51,871 bases of DNA from an uncultured Bacteroidaceae bacterium (GCA_905235285.1 CAJOLI010000004.1:1-51871), one strand, 5' to 3'; counted from the first letter of the stretch, positions 35,159 through 43,980 are shown. Translations and numbers: made by a program. The notes: a model not told the origin generated them from the letters alone.

Positions 35159-36712
35159 ATGAACACACAGAACGTACGCGTTCGTTTCGCGCCATCACCC
35201 ACAGGACCCCTCCACATCGGCGGCGTCCGCACTGCTTTGTACAATTATCTCTTTGCCCGTCAGCATGGCGGACAACTCATCTTCCGCATCGAGGACACCG
35301 ACTCCAACCGCTTCGTCCCGGGCGCCGAGGAATACATCCTTGAATCGTTCCGCTGGCTTGGCATCAAGTTCGACGAGGGCGTCAGCTTCGGCGGAGAGCA
35401 CGGTCCTTACCGCCAGAGCGAGCGAAAGGATATTTATAAGCAGTATGTCAAGCAACTCCTTGACGCCGGACGTGCCTACATCGCCTTCGATACGCCCGAG
35501 GAACTGACTGCCAAGCGTGAGCAGGTGGAGAACTTCCAGTACGATGCCTCGACACGCCTACAGATGCGCAACTCCCTGACGCTGGGGCAGGAGGAAACCA
35601 ACCGCCTCATCGCCGAAGGCACACCTTACGTCGTCCGCTTCCTCATCGAGCCGGGCGAGGACGTCCACGTGGACGACATCATACGCGGCGACGTCTGCAT
35701 CAACAGCTCTATCCTCGACGACAAGGTACTCTGGAAGAGTGCCGACCAGCTGCCGACCTACCACCTGGCTAACATCGTCGACGACCACCTGATGGAGGTG
35801 ACCCACGTCATACGCGGCGAGGAATGGCTGCCCTCGGCACCGCTGCACGTGTTGCTCTACCGCGCTTTCGGCTGGCAGGACACGATGCCTCGCTTCGCCC
35901 ATCTGCCATTACTGCTGAAGCCTGACGGCAAGGGCAAGCTCTCGAAGCGCGACGGCGACCGCCTGGGCTTCCCCGTCTTCCCGCTCGAATGGCACGACCC
36001 AAAGAGCGGCGAGGTCAGCAGCGGCTACCGCGAGAAGGGTTACCTGCCCGAGGCCGTGGTCAATTTCCTTGCCCTGCTCGGCTGGAACCCGGGCGACGAC
36101 CAGGAGATTCTGTCGATGCAAGAGCTCATCGATAAGTTCAACCTCGAGAAATGCTCGAAGAATGGTGCTCGCTTCGACTACGTCAAAGGCTTCTGGTTCA
36201 ACCGCGAATACCTGATGAAGCTCACCGACGAGCAGTGGGCGCCCGCCTTCGTCAAGCTCTTGAAGGAACAGGGCATCGGCTGCTGCGAAGAGCGTGCAGC
36301 TCAGGTCGTAGGCATGATGAAGTCGAAAGTCATCGAGTACGAGACGAAGGAGGGCGTGAAGAAGCGCAACATCTCATTCGTCAGCGACTTGTGGCCCCTC
36401 TGCCGCTTCTTCTTTGTCGCTCCTACCGAGTTCAACCACGAAGATAAGTTCGTGAAAAAGAACTGGAAGCCCGAGACGGCTGCCGAGATGCAGCAGTTGC
36501 ACGACGTACTGGCCACCATCGATGATTTCAGCGTCGAAGGTCAGAAGGCCGTCGTGGATCCGTGGGTCGAGCAGACGGGCATCAAGCCTTGGAACGCCTG
36601 GCGCGTCTGCCTCGTCGGCGAAGGTCAAGGCCCCGACATGTACGGCCTCGCCGCCTTCCTCGGCAAGGAAGAAGTGCTACGCCGCATGGAGTTTGCGATA
36701 AAGACACTCTAA
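35159..36712 (+). CDS. gltX: Glutamyl-tRNA synthetase
   Basis: A 517-residue class I synthetase. ATG 35159 ([22 protein letters not shown]) is chosen because it lies just after the -7 box and begins with the family's conserved strand. The HIGH-type motif is in [20 protein letters not shown]; the KMSKS-type motif is [16 protein letters not shown]. The anticodon-binding helices make up the C-terminal ~170 residues. The Bacteroidetes form has an insertion near [48 protein letters not shown], also visible here. Discriminating versus non-discriminating (Glu/Gln) charging cannot be told by eye. Downstream, a palindromic repeat starts 14 bp after the stop. Confidence 0.95.
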   Translation: MNTQNVRVRFAPSPTGPLHIGGVRTALYNYLFARQHGGQLIFRIEDTDSNRFVPGAEEYILESFRWLGIKFDEGVSFGGEHGPYRQSERKDIYKQYVKQLLDAGRAYIAFDTPEELTAKREQVENFQYDASTRLQMRNSLTLGQEETNRLIAEGTPYVVRFLIEPGEDVHVDDIIRGDVCINSSILDDKVLWKSADQLPTYHLANIVDDHLMEVTHVIRGEEWLPSAPLHVLLYRAFGWQDTMPRFAHLPLLLKPDGKGKLSKRDGDRLGFPVFPLEWHDPKSGEVSSGYREKGYLPEAVVNFLALLGWNPGDDQEILSMQELIDKFNLEKCSKNGARFDYVKGFWFNREYLMKLTDEQWAPAFVKLLKEQGIGCCEERAAQVVGMMKSKVIEYETKEGVKKRNISFVSDLWPLCRFFFVAPTEFNHEDKFVKKNWKPETAAEMQQLHDVLATIDDFSVEGQKAVVDPWVEQTGIKPWNAWRVCLVGEGQGPDMYGLAAFLGKEEVLRRMEFAIKTL

Positions 36713-36726
36713 TCCAACTGTCCCTC

Positions 36727-36895
36727 GGACTCTCCCCCCGTGGACTCTCCCCCCGAAGACTCTCCCCCCAGCCCTCCCTATAAGGGAGGGAGCAGATACC
36801 CTCTAGAAATGAATACAGATAGCAACCAATATACTAAACATTCTGCTCCCTCCCTTATAGGGAGGGCGGGGGGAGAGTCCACGGGGGGAGAGTCC
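36727..36895. repeat. Palindromic element, copy 1, running into the flippase gene
   Basis: The left half has three 15-bp tandem copies starting GGACTCTCCCCCC or AGACTCTCCCCCC, then a mini-hairpin CCCTCCCTATAAGGGAGGG. The right half is its inverse: mini-hairpin CCCTCCCTTATAGGGAGGG, then GCGGGGGGAGAGTCC and a second GGGGGGAGAGTCC, ending at 36895. An AT-rich core of about 45 bp lies between. It begins after the gltX stop, and its right half is read in frame as residues ~12-29 of the flippase (SAPSLIGRAGGESTGGES). Confidence 0.88.
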
Positions 36896-38341
36896 CTTAA
36901 GCACAAGACAGCCCAAGGCCTCATCTGGAGCGGTTTCAGCAACGGCGTGGTGCAGCTGCTGGGAGCTGCCTTTGGGCTTTGGCTCATCAATATCCTCGCC
37001 CCTGAAGACTATGGTAAGATGGCGGCGTTGGTTATCTTCTCCAACATCGCCAGCGTGCTGCAGGAGAGCGGCTTCACCGCCGCCTTGGCCAATAAAAAAG
37101 AGCCTACGCACGAGGAGTATAACGCCGTCTTTGGGTTCAACGTCATCGTGGGCATAGTGCTCTACGTGCTCCTCTTCTTCGCCGCTCCGTTCATTGCCGA
37201 CTTCTACCACGAGCCTGTGCTCTGCCCGCTGGGACGGTTCGCCTTCCTCGGCTTCGTCTTCTCGTGCTTCGGCACGGCCCAGCGCGCCTATCTCTTCGGG
37301 CATCTTATGGTGAAGCAGACCAGTATCATGCAGATGGCCTCCATCACCCTCTCGGGCATCGTCGGTGTATGCCTCGCCTATGCAGGTTTTGCCTATTGGG
37401 GTTTGGCCGCTCAGAGTCTGGTGTACGTCGCTTCCGTCACCGCTTTCGCATGGTACTTCTCGCCGTGGCGACCCACGCTTTCAGCGATTCGTGCACCGCG
37501 CGAAACGCTTAAACCTGCCTGGCAGATGTTCGGTTTCTCGTCGAAGCTCCTTGTCAACAGCCTTGCCTTTCAGTTCAATAATAACGCTTTTGGTGTTCTT
37601 CTCAACCGCTTCTTTCCCGGCGGTCACGTCGCCGGCATTTACAGCAATGCCCGCAAATGGGACGATATGGCCATCGCTACCATCGGAGGCATGGTGCAGG
37701 GCGTGGCACAGCCGGTGTTGAGGGCGGGGGGAGAGTCCGGCTCTGCCGTCTTCCGCAAACTCCTCCGTTTTACCTGCTTCGTCTCGTTCCCTTGCCTCTT
37801 GGGTCTTGCCCTCATCGCCGAAGACTTCATCGTGTTGCTGGCCGGTGAGAAATGGCATGAGAGCGCATTGCTGCTGTCTATGCTCTGCGTCTATGGCGCC
37901 TTCTCGCCTGTGGTGACGCTCTACAGCAATCTGGTCATTTCGCGCGGGCGTTCCACTATTAATATGGTCATCGGTCTCTTGAACTGCGCCTTCGTCTGGG
38001 GAGGAATCATCGCCCTGCACACTTTAGGCTACGGACTCACCGCTATGGTCATCTTCTACGTCGTGCTGAACATCGCCTGGCTTATTGTCTGGCAGGAGAG
38101 TGCCCGCCGCCTCATCGGCCTCAGCTGGTGGCACGCCTTTAAGGACATCGCCCCCTTCTTCGTCTTCGCCCTTGCCGTGATGGCCGCCGCCTACTTCGCC
38201 ACCCACGCGCTTCCCATCTCCTGGCTCCGCATGCTCCTCCGCATCCTCATCGCCGTCGTCCTCTACGTCGGCAGCCTCTGGATAGCCCGTGCCCAGATAC
38301 TTCGCGAGAGCATCGAGTACATATTTAAGAGGAAGAGGTAA
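36809..38341 (+). CDS. Polysaccharide/lipopolysaccharide flippase (MOP superfamily, Wzx/PST type)
   Basis: A 510-residue membrane protein with about 12-14 helices. The native-looking family sequence starts at LKHKTAQGLIWSGFSNGVVQLLGAAFGLWLINILAPEDYGKMAALVIFSNIASVLQESGFTAAL, the classic beginning of Bacteroidales flippases. The 29 residues before it come from a palindromic repeat, and no other start codon lies between the repeat and that sequence, so the repeat apparently supplies the start (ATG 36809). Near residue 305-310 the segment PVLRAGGESGSAVFRKLLRF contains an 18-bp exact copy of the repeat arm where homologues have a polar loop (as I recall, of the type SRVQDD). It probably exports lipid-linked O-antigen or capsule units. 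The neighbouring glycosyltransferase fragment (39.5 kb) fits a polysaccharide locus. Confidence 0.85.
   Translation: MNTDSNQYTKHSAPSLIGRAGGESTGGESLKHKTAQGLIWSGFSNGVVQLLGAAFGLWLINILAPEDYGKMAALVIFSNIASVLQESGFTAALANKKEPTHEEYNAVFGFNVIVGIVLYVLLFFAAPFIADFYHEPVLCPLGRFAFLGFVFSCFGTAQRAYLFGHLMVKQTSIMQMASITLSGIVGVCLAYAGFAYWGLAAQSLVYVASVTAFAWYFSPWRPTLSAIRAPRETLKPAWQMFGFSSKLLVNSLAFQFNNNAFGVLLNRFFPGGHVAGIYSNARKWDDMAIATIGGMVQGVAQPVLRAGGESGSAVFRKLLRFTCFVSFPCLLGLALIAEDFIVLLAGEKWHESALLLSMLCVYGAFSPVVTLYSNLVISRGRSTINMVIGLLNCAFVWGGIIALHTLGYGLTAMVIFYVVLNIAWLIVWQESARRLIGLSWWHAFKDIAPFFVFALAVMAAAYFATHALPISWLRMLLRILIAVVLYVGSLWIARAQILRESIEYIFKRKR
37721..37738 (+). repeat. Repeat-arm fragment inside the flippase gene
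   Basis: AGGGCGGGGGGAGAGTCC is identical over 18 bp to 36863-36880, the right arm of the palindromic element, and to 17 of 18 bp at the corresponding place in the 39.6-kb copy. It is in frame and encodes R-A-G-G-E-S, the same peptide the right arm gives elsewhere. Confidence 0.75.
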
Positions 38342-38379
38342 GCCAAACCAAAACACACGAATAAAACTCAGATAACACT

Positions 38380-39429
38380 ATGAAAAAGATTATCGCTTGC
38401 CTGATGGCTGTTTTGGGATTAGGTTCTGCCTGCGGCCAACAGAATTATGAGAACGCCGATGCGAAGGGGTTCGCCATGCTGATTGATGAGCCTGATGTCG
38501 TGCTGCTCGATGTGCGAACGGCCGACGAGTTCAAGGAGGCTCATCTCGAAGGCGCTGTCCATATCGACCAGGGACAGACTGACTTCATCGAGAAGGCAAA
38601 GGCCACGCTGCCTGCCGACAAGACTATTGCCGTCTATTGCCGCAGTGGTCGCCGCTCTGCCAGCGCGGCAGGACGCTTGGCGGCTGAAGGCTATAAGTGC
38701 GTGAACCTCAAGGGAGGCATCATGGCGTGGAAGGAAGCCCAGAAGCCCGTGACGACTGACACATACGAGGTCGATGTGTTCAAAACAAAGAGCGGCAAGA
38801 GCGTTAAGTTTCATGCGCTCGTTCATGCCAGCATACGCATCGACTACGATGGCCGCGAGATTATGATTGACCCAGTGACGAAGCTTGGCCAGCGAACCAT
38901 CGACTACACGACGATGCCCAAGGCCGACTATATCTTCGTGACCCACGAGCACGGCGACCACTTCGACAAGGCGGCCCTTTCGCTGTTGACAGCGGAGGCG
39001 ACGCGACTCATCATGAACCCTCGCTGTGCCGAGATGTATGGCAGCGGTCAAGCTATGGTGAATGGCGACAAGCTGCAACTCGCCGATGACATCACCGTAG
39101 AGGCCGTGCCTGCCTACAACACGACGGAGGGCCGACAGCAGTTCCACCCCAAAGGACGCGACAATGGCTACATCCTCACCCTCGACGGCCTGCGCATCTA
39201 TATCGCTGGCGATACCGAGGACATCCCTGAGATGGCATCCATCAAGGACATCGACATCGCCTTCCTCCCCTGCAACCAGCCTTACACGATGACCACCGAC
39301 CAACTCGTCAAGGCCGCCAAGACGGTGAAGCCCAAAGTACTCTTTCCCTATCACTTTGGCCAGACCGACGTGACCAGCGTCCCTGCTCGACTCGAAGGCA
39401 TCGACGTCCGCATCAGGCATTACGAATAA
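38380..39429 (+). CDS. Lipoprotein with rhodanese and UlaG-like metallo-beta-lactamase domains
   Basis: A 349-residue fusion. The leader MKKIIACLMAVLGLGSAC has a lipobox (G-S-A-C) at Cys18. Residues ~25-115 are a rhodanese domain with the catalytic cysteine Cys87 in Y-C-R-S-G-R-R-S and the conserved L-D-V-R-T. Residues ~125-349 form a metallo-beta-lactamase-fold hydrolase of the UlaG-like group, with T-H-E-H-G-D-H-F-D at 188-196 for metal binding, later ligand candidates in YIAGDTEDIPE and VLFPYHFGQT. It acts in the periplasm or on a membrane face. The join suggests sulfur transfer with hydrolysis of a small ester or thioester, but the substrate is unknown. It stands between the flippase and a truncated glycosyltransferase. 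Confidence 0.85.
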   Translation: MKKIIACLMAVLGLGSACGQQNYENADAKGFAMLIDEPDVVLLDVRTADEFKEAHLEGAVHIDQGQTDFIEKAKATLPADKTIAVYCRSGRRSASAAGRLAAEGYKCVNLKGGIMAWKEAQKPVTTDTYEVDVFKTKSGKSVKFHALVHASIRIDYDGREIMIDPVTKLGQRTIDYTTMPKADYIFVTHEHGDHFDKAALSLLTAEATRLIMNPRCAEMYGSGQAMVNGDKLQLADDITVEAVPAYNTTEGRQQFHPKGRDNGYILTLDGLRIYIAGDTEDIPEMASIKDIDIAFLPCNQPYTMTTDQLVKAAKTVKPKVLFPYHFGQTDVTSVPARLEGIDVRIRHYE

Positions 39430-39471
39430 ATGGTCCTTCGCCATTAATCCTAAGGGGTCTTGAATAAAACA

Positions 39472-39783
39472 ATGAAAGCCAATACAATCATACTCGAAGG
39501 CGGACTCGGCAACCGCATGCGCGTAGCTGCCTCAGCCTACGCCATGGCCAAGCGCACAGGAATACCCATGCGCGTGCTGTGGACCTCTCAATGGGGAATG
39601 CGGTGCAGGTTTGACGAGCTGTTCAAAGCCATGGACTCTCCAGACTCTCCCCCCGCCCTCACGGACTCTCCCCCCTCCCTCCCTGTCAGGGAGGGAGCAG
39701 AATGTAACAGGCTGGATGAAGGGTTACAATCCACAGAGGTAACCGCTCCCTCCCTAACAGGGAGGGCGGGGGGAGAGTCTTGA
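39472..39783 (+). pseudogene. N-terminal fragment of a glycosyltransferase, cut by a palindromic element
   Basis: ATG 39472 gives MKANTIILEGGLGNRMRVAASAYAMAKRTGIPMRVLWTSQWGMRCRFDELFKAMD. The G-G-L-G-N-R motif near the start resembles the G-G-L-G-N-Q/R donor-site opening of GT11-type fucosyltransferases and related Bacteroidales glycosyltransferases. After about 55 residues the homology stops at MD|SP, where the palindromic element begins (39633); the frame continues through the element (SPPSLPVREGA... TAPSLTGRAGGES) and ends at 39783. Full-length relatives would be some 250-300 residues, so most of the enzyme is missing. On its right flank lies the equally truncated uvrA. The exact GT family is not certain from this fragment. 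Confidence 0.65.
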
Positions 39784-41537
39784 GAGTCCGCTATTAGCTG
39801 CTCAAACGTCCCCTGGAACATCACTTCGCCTCCCTTGCGGCCTGCGGCGGGGCCCATGTCGACGATGTAGTCGGCCTCGCGCATCATATCTTCGTCGTGT
39901 TCGACGACGATGACGGTGTTGCCCGTGTCGCGCAGCTGCTTCAGCGAGGTGATGAGGCGGTGGTTGTCGCGCTGGTGGAGTCCGATGCTGGGTTCGTCGA
40001 GGATGTAGAGCACGTTGACGAGTTTCGACCCTATCTGCGTGGCCAGGCGTATGCGCTGGCTCTCGCCGCCGCTGAGGCTCATGGAGGCCCGCGAGAGGCT
40101 GAGGTAGTCGAGGCCTACGTCGACGAGGAACTGCACGCGCGTGCGTATCTCCTTAAGTATCTCGGGCGCTATCTTCTGTTGGCGTGGCGTCAGCGGCGGG
40201 GCGGCGAGCCATGCGTGGAGCTCGCTTATGTCCATGTCGGCCAGCTCGGCGATGTTCTTGCCGCCGATGCGGAAGTGCAGGGCTTCGCGGTTGAGGCGCG
40301 CGCCGTGGCACTCGGGGCAGACGTCTGTCTTCGAGAACTGTTCGGCCCATTTCTGTGCTGTGGCGCTGGCGTCGCTGTCCTGCATCATCTCGATGTATTT
40401 GACGAGGCCGTCGTAGGATATGTAATAGTCGTTGGCCGTGTGTGTCGTGGCTGCCGGAATGCGCAGGCGCTCCGGGCAGCCGTTGAGGATCTCGTCGATG
40501 GCTTCGTCGGAGACGTCGCGGAGCGGGGTCTGGATCGTGGCTCCATAGCGCTCGAGCAGTGCCTGCATCTGCCAGAAGATCATCTGGTTCTTGGCTTTGC
40601 CTAAGGGCGCTATGCCTCCGTCCTTGACAGAGAGCGAGCGGTCGGGGATGACTTTGCACTCGTCGATGAGGTTGACGTATCCCAGCCCCTTGCATCGTGG
40701 GCACCAGCCTTGTGGCGAGTTGAACGAGAAGTTGTGCGGGGCGGGGTCGGCATAGCTCATGCCCGTGGTGGGGCACATGAGGCGTCGCGAGTAGTGGCGG
40801 AGTTCCTCGTGCTCCGTGTCGAGCACCATCATAAGACCCTCGCCCATCTTCAGGCATAGCTCCACGCTCTGTCGGAGCCTGTCGTTGGCGGCAGGGTGCC
40901 CGTTGTCGGGTTTCATCCTGTCTACGACGACTTCTATGGAGTGGTTGCTGTAGCGGTCGAGCTTCATGCCGGGTTGCAGCTCCTGCATCTGTCCGTCGAT
41001 GCGCACCCATACGAAACCTTTCCGTCGTGTGCTCTCGAGGAGCTCGCGGTAGTGGCCCTTGCGGTTGCGCACGAGTGGCGCCAATAGCTGTATCTTGTGG
41101 CCGGCGTAGTCGCTGAGGATGCGTCCTACAATCTGTTCCTCGGTGTATTTCACCATGGCTTCGCCCGTCTGCCACGAGAAGGCGTCGCCGGCACGTGCAT
41201 AGAGAAGGCGCAGGAAATCGTAGATTTCCGTGGTGGTGCCTACTGTGGAGCGTGGGTTCTTGTTTGTGGTCTTCTGCTCGATGCTGATGACGGGCGAGAG
41301 TCCCGTGATCTTGTCGACATCGGGCCGCTGCATTCCTCCGAGGAAGTTGCGGGCGTAGGCCGAGAACGTGTCGATATATCGTCGCTGCCCCTCGGCATAA
41401 ATGGTGTCGAAGGCCAGCGACGACTTTCCCGAGCCCGACAGCCCGGTGATTACCGTCAGGCTGTGGCGCGGGATGGTGACATCTATGTTTTTAAGGTTGT
41501 TGACGCGTGCGCCTATGATTTCCAGTTCGTTCTTCAC
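39588..41537 (-). pseudogene. uvrA: UvrA excinuclease subunit, C-terminal half missing
   Basis: A 649-residue frame. GTG 41537 is the start: it overlaps the upstream gene's TGA as GTGA, and [17 protein letters not shown] is the usual UvrA beginning. The first ATPase is complete: Walker [10 protein letters not shown] at residues 32-40, the first zinc module (WCPRCKGLGY and DVCPECHGARLNREAL), the signature LSGGESQRIRLATQIGS, Walker B YILDEPSIGLHQRD and the H-loop region VIVVEHDEDMM. UvrA family proteins are about 940 residues with a second ATPase. Here family sequence stops near residue 585 (FEQLIADS), at 39790, exactly where the palindromic element begins; the last 64 residues are translated repeat (SPPALPVREGA, SAPSLTGREGGES) and antisense glycosyltransferase. 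Without ATPase II nucleotide excision repair should fail. The break may be a real rearrangement or a join made by assembly at a repeat. Confidence 0.8.
39633..39789. repeat. Palindromic element, copy 2, at the glycosyltransferase/uvrA junction
   Basis: Begins GGACTCTCC and ends GAGAGTCC, like copy 1. The left half has two tandem GACTCTCCCCCC copies and mini-hairpin CCCTCCCTGTCAGGGAGGG; the right half has mini-hairpin CCCTCCCTAACAGGGAGGG and GCGGGGGGAGAGTC. The core between them (about 45 bp) differs from that of copy 1. The element is open in frame on both strands: D-S-P-P-S-L-P-V-R-E-G-A and A-P-S-L-T-G-R-A-G-G-E-S on one, the near-mirror peptides on the other. Confidence 0.88.
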
Positions 41538-42256
41538 TGCTGTCCTGTTCCTCCGCTCATCTCTGTGTATTTGGTCAAGACGTTGACATCCTTGCGGATA
41601 TGATAGGTGCGCCCGTCGGCGCCCTTGGCCACAACGTTGACGAAGTAAACGCCGTCGGGGACTATCTTGCCCTTGTAGCGCCCGTCCCATCCGCCGTTGA
41701 TGTCGTCCCACGAGTATAGCCGTTGCCCCCAGCGGTTGAAGATGGTGGCCTTGAAAGAGACGATGCTCTTGTGGTTGTCCTTGGCTCTGTATATCTTGTT
41801 GTAGCCGTCGTTGTCGCCGGGCGAGAAGGCGTTGGGCATCTCGAGATAACTCTTGGCGATGGAAATGATGAATCGTACGCCCTCTTCGCCCTCGTCGGGG
41901 TATGTGACGACGTCGCTCCCTCGCGTGAATGTGGCTTTAAGCTCTGCGGTGAACGACTCGCTTTGCAGGAAGGTGTATTCTATCTCCTCCTCGAATCGGT
42001 GTACGATGATGTTCTGCTCGTTGGCTGTCTCGTAGATAATCCATTCGTAGCGGCAGTCGTAGCCTTCCTCGACTTCGGGGTTGGCGTGGAAGACCACGGT
42101 GACGGGCGCTGAGCCCGAGTAGTTCTCGAGGTCTTCGGTCACCTGTTCGCCATCGTCGTTGGTGTAGGTGAACGTGGCAGTGGGGTTGCACGTCTGGGCT
42201 GATGCGCCTGCGGCGGCAGCAACCATTAATAATATGTATGCAAAAAACTTTTTCAA
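41534..42256 (-). CDS. Secreted protein with T9SS type-B (gliding-motility-associated) sorting domain
   Basis: A 240-residue exported protein. The only start giving a full signal peptide ([20 protein letters not shown]) is TTG at 42256. Residues ~22-140 are a beta-rich, probably Ig/PKD-like domain ([28 protein letters not shown]). The last ~90 residues are the classical CTD type [18 protein letters not shown], then [43 protein letters not shown]. Such domains direct secretion through T9SS. Its TGA overlaps the uvrA GTG by 4 bp, so the two are translationally coupled. A 7-bp tandem array lies just upstream. Confidence 0.85.
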   Translation of the reverse strand: MKKFFAYILLMVAAAAGASAQTCNPTATFTYTNDDGEQVTEDLENYSGSAPVTVVFHANPEVEEGYDCRYEWIIYETANEQNIIVHRFEEEIEYTFLQSESFTAELKATFTRGSDVVTYPDEGEEGVRFIISIAKSYLEMPNAFSPGDNDGYNKIYRAKDNHKSIVSFKATIFNRWGQRLYSWDDINGGWDGRYKGKIVPDGVYFVNVVAKGADGRTYHIRKDVNVLTKYTEMSGGTGQQ

Positions 42257-42261
42257 GGCTT

Positions 42262-42289
42262 CTAATCTCTAATCCCTAATCTCTAATCC
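42262..42289. repeat. Heptamer tandem array (CTAATCY x4) upstream of the T9SS type-B gene
   Basis: Four abutting 7-bp units: CTAATCT, CTAATCC, CTAATCT, CTAATCC. It ends 5 bp from the minus-strand start codon, in the place where a Shine-Dalgarno site would be. The same heptamer occurs three times at 48312-48332. Confidence 0.85.
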
Positions 42290-42292
42290 AAA

Positions 42293-43273
42293 TCACAGAG
42301 ACAATGTCTCGAGCGCTGAGATAAGCTCGCGCTTGAGCGGCTTGTCGCTCTTCACGGCGTTGGAGAAAGGCACGTAGACGATGTCGTCGTTCTTGATGCC
42401 TATCATCACATTGCGCTGGCCGTCTAAGAGTGCATTGATGGCTCCCACGCCGAGACGCGAGGCCAGGATGCGGTCCTGTGCCGACGGCGAGCCGCCTCGC
42501 TGCAGGTGGCCGAGGATAGAGACGCGCACGTCGAACTGCGGGTACTCGTTACGCACGCGCTCGGCATAATACATAGCGCCGCACTTGGGACTCTCGCTGA
42601 CGATGACGATAGAGCTCGACTTGGATTTGCGTATGCCGCGTCCTATGAACTGCGCCAGCTGGTCTACGTGTGTCTGTTCCTCTGGGATGATGGCGGCCTC
42701 GGCACCGGCTGCTATGGCAGAGTTCTGCGCCAGGAAACCGGCATCGCGGCCCATCACTTCGACGAAGAAGATGCGCTCGTGTGAGTTGGCTGTGTCGCGA
42801 ATCTTGTCGACGCATTCCATGATGGTGTTCAGCGATGTGTCGTAGCCTATGGTGAGGTCAGTGCCGTTGAGGTCGTTGTCGATGGTGCCGGGCAGGCCTA
42901 TGCAAGGCACGTCGTACTCGGCGGCGAACAGACGTGCGCCCGTCAGCGAGCCGTTGCCACCGATGACTACGAGGGCGTCGATGTTGGCTTCTACCATGTT
43001 GTCGTAAGCCTTCTTGCGACCTTCCTCGGTCATGAAGTCCTTGGAGCGGGCCGTCTTCAGGATGGTGCCGCCACGACCTATGATGCCGGAGACACTCTCG
43101 GTGGTGAATTCCTTGATCTCCTTGTGGATGAGGCCTTCGTAGCCTCGGTAGATGCCTTTCACGGTGAAACCGTTGGCGATGGCTGCGCGCGTCACGGCGC
43201 GGATGGCGGCATTCATCCCGGGGGCGTCACCGCCGCTGGTGAGTACGCCTATGCATTTAATCTTACGTGTCAT
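42293..43273 (-). CDS. pfkA: 6-phosphofructokinase
   Basis: A 326-residue glycolytic kinase. The substrate and nucleotide motifs are intact: [58 protein letters not shown] (catalytic Asp in T-I-D-N-D), [14 protein letters not shown], and the fructose-6-phosphate-binding [20 protein letters not shown]. It is a group A PFK of the type common in Bacteroidales. ATP is the likely phosphate donor, though the donor-site N in GGNGS differs from the aspartate of the E. coli enzyme, so donor choice is not proven by eye. A 7-bp tandem array is 3 nt before its start. Confidence 0.94.
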   Translation of the reverse strand: MTRKIKCIGVLTSGGDAPGMNAAIRAVTRAAIANGFTVKGIYRGYEGLIHKEIKEFTTESVSGIIGRGGTILKTARSKDFMTEEGRKKAYDNMVEANIDALVVIGGNGSLTGARLFAAEYDVPCIGLPGTIDNDLNGTDLTIGYDTSLNTIMECVDKIRDTANSHERIFFVEVMGRDAGFLAQNSAIAAGAEAAIIPEEQTHVDQLAQFIGRGIRKSKSSSIVIVSESPKCGAMYYAERVRNEYPQFDVRVSILGHLQRGGSPSAQDRILASRLGVGAINALLDGQRNVMIGIKNDDIVYVPFSNAVKSDKPLKRELISALETLSL

Positions 43274-43276
43274 ATG

Positions 43277-43297
43277 CTTTGAACTTTAAACTTTAAA
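43277..43297. repeat. Heptamer tandem array (CTTTRAA x3) upstream of pfkA
   Basis: CTTTGAA, CTTTAAA, CTTTAAA abut each other; a further related CTTTCAG occurs near 43311. The array starts 3 nt from the pfkA start codon on the minus strand. Confidence 0.75.
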
Positions 43298-43314
43298 CTC
43301 AGGTTTTTGAACTT

Positions 43315-43968
43315 TCAGACCACCTCCGCATCCTCTGCTTCCGCTTTCATCTCTTCAAACACCTGTTGCTCTTCGATGCGCCGCTGCTCGGCTGCTATGG
43401 CACGCCGGATGCGGTATAGACGTATTCCAAGGAAGAACTCCGAGACGCCGTAGGCTATGTAAGCTATGCCGAGAATGGTGAACGGAATGGAGGCGGCTTC
43501 CATCGGCTTGGCGATTACGAAGATGCCGGAGGCGATGATGACCAAAGGCAGCATGAAGACCGTCCACGACACGGGCGCCATCTGCCGATAGCGTATGAAC
43601 GCCCAGGTCTGTGCTATGCCTATGAGCACCAGCAGGCCTCCGAGGACGTACATAAGGATGCTGACGAACAAGGTCGGCCACACCAGCAGCATCACGCCAA
43701 GCAACATAGAACCCAGCCCCACGATGGGAAACATAGGCAGCAGCGGAGCACCCTCGTCGACGACGGTGCCTTGGCTGGCAGCCATCTGTGCCACTTTGCG
43801 CAGCTGGCGTTTAGTGTTGAAATAACCTATGAAAGCCAGTACGCCCGAGAGGATAAAAAGCCCGCCGATGACTTGCACCAGCACGATGGTCATGTCCGTA
43901 GGGTTGCTTACGAGCAGGAAACCAACAAGCAGCGCACACAGCGCTCGAAAAATATAACGTGTTAGCAT
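43315..43968 (-). CDS. DUF308 (HdeD-like) membrane protein
   Basis: A 217-residue protein. ATG 43968 (MLTRYIFRALCALLVGFLLV) is preferred over an upstream in-frame ATG that lies in the heptamer array. It has about six membrane helices in pairs (LVGFLLVSNPTDMTIVLVQVIGGLFILSGVLAFIGY; LLGVMLLVWPTLFVSILMYVLGGLLVLIGIAQTWAF; WTVFMLPLVIIASGIFVIAKPMEAASIPFTILGIAYIAYGVSEFFLG), the triple repeat of two helices seen in DUF308/HdeD. The C-terminal tail is charged (RRIEEQQVFEEMKAEAEDAE). HdeD relates to acid-stress in E. coli; function here is unknown. Confidence 0.8.
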   Translation of the reverse strand: MLTRYIFRALCALLVGFLLVSNPTDMTIVLVQVIGGLFILSGVLAFIGYFNTKRQLRKVAQMAASQGTVVDEGAPLLPMFPIVGLGSMLLGVMLLVWPTLFVSILMYVLGGLLVLIGIAQTWAFIRYRQMAPVSWTVFMLPLVIIASGIFVIAKPMEAASIPFTILGIAYIAYGVSEFFLGIRLYRIRRAIAAEQRRIEEQQVFEEMKAEAEDAEVV

Positions 43969-43980
43969 ATCTTTGTTGTT

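Noticed and set aside
38419..39444. 341-codon minus-strand frame over the rhodanese/hydrolase gene
   Set aside because: The plus-strand protein has both active-site motifs; the minus frame has none.
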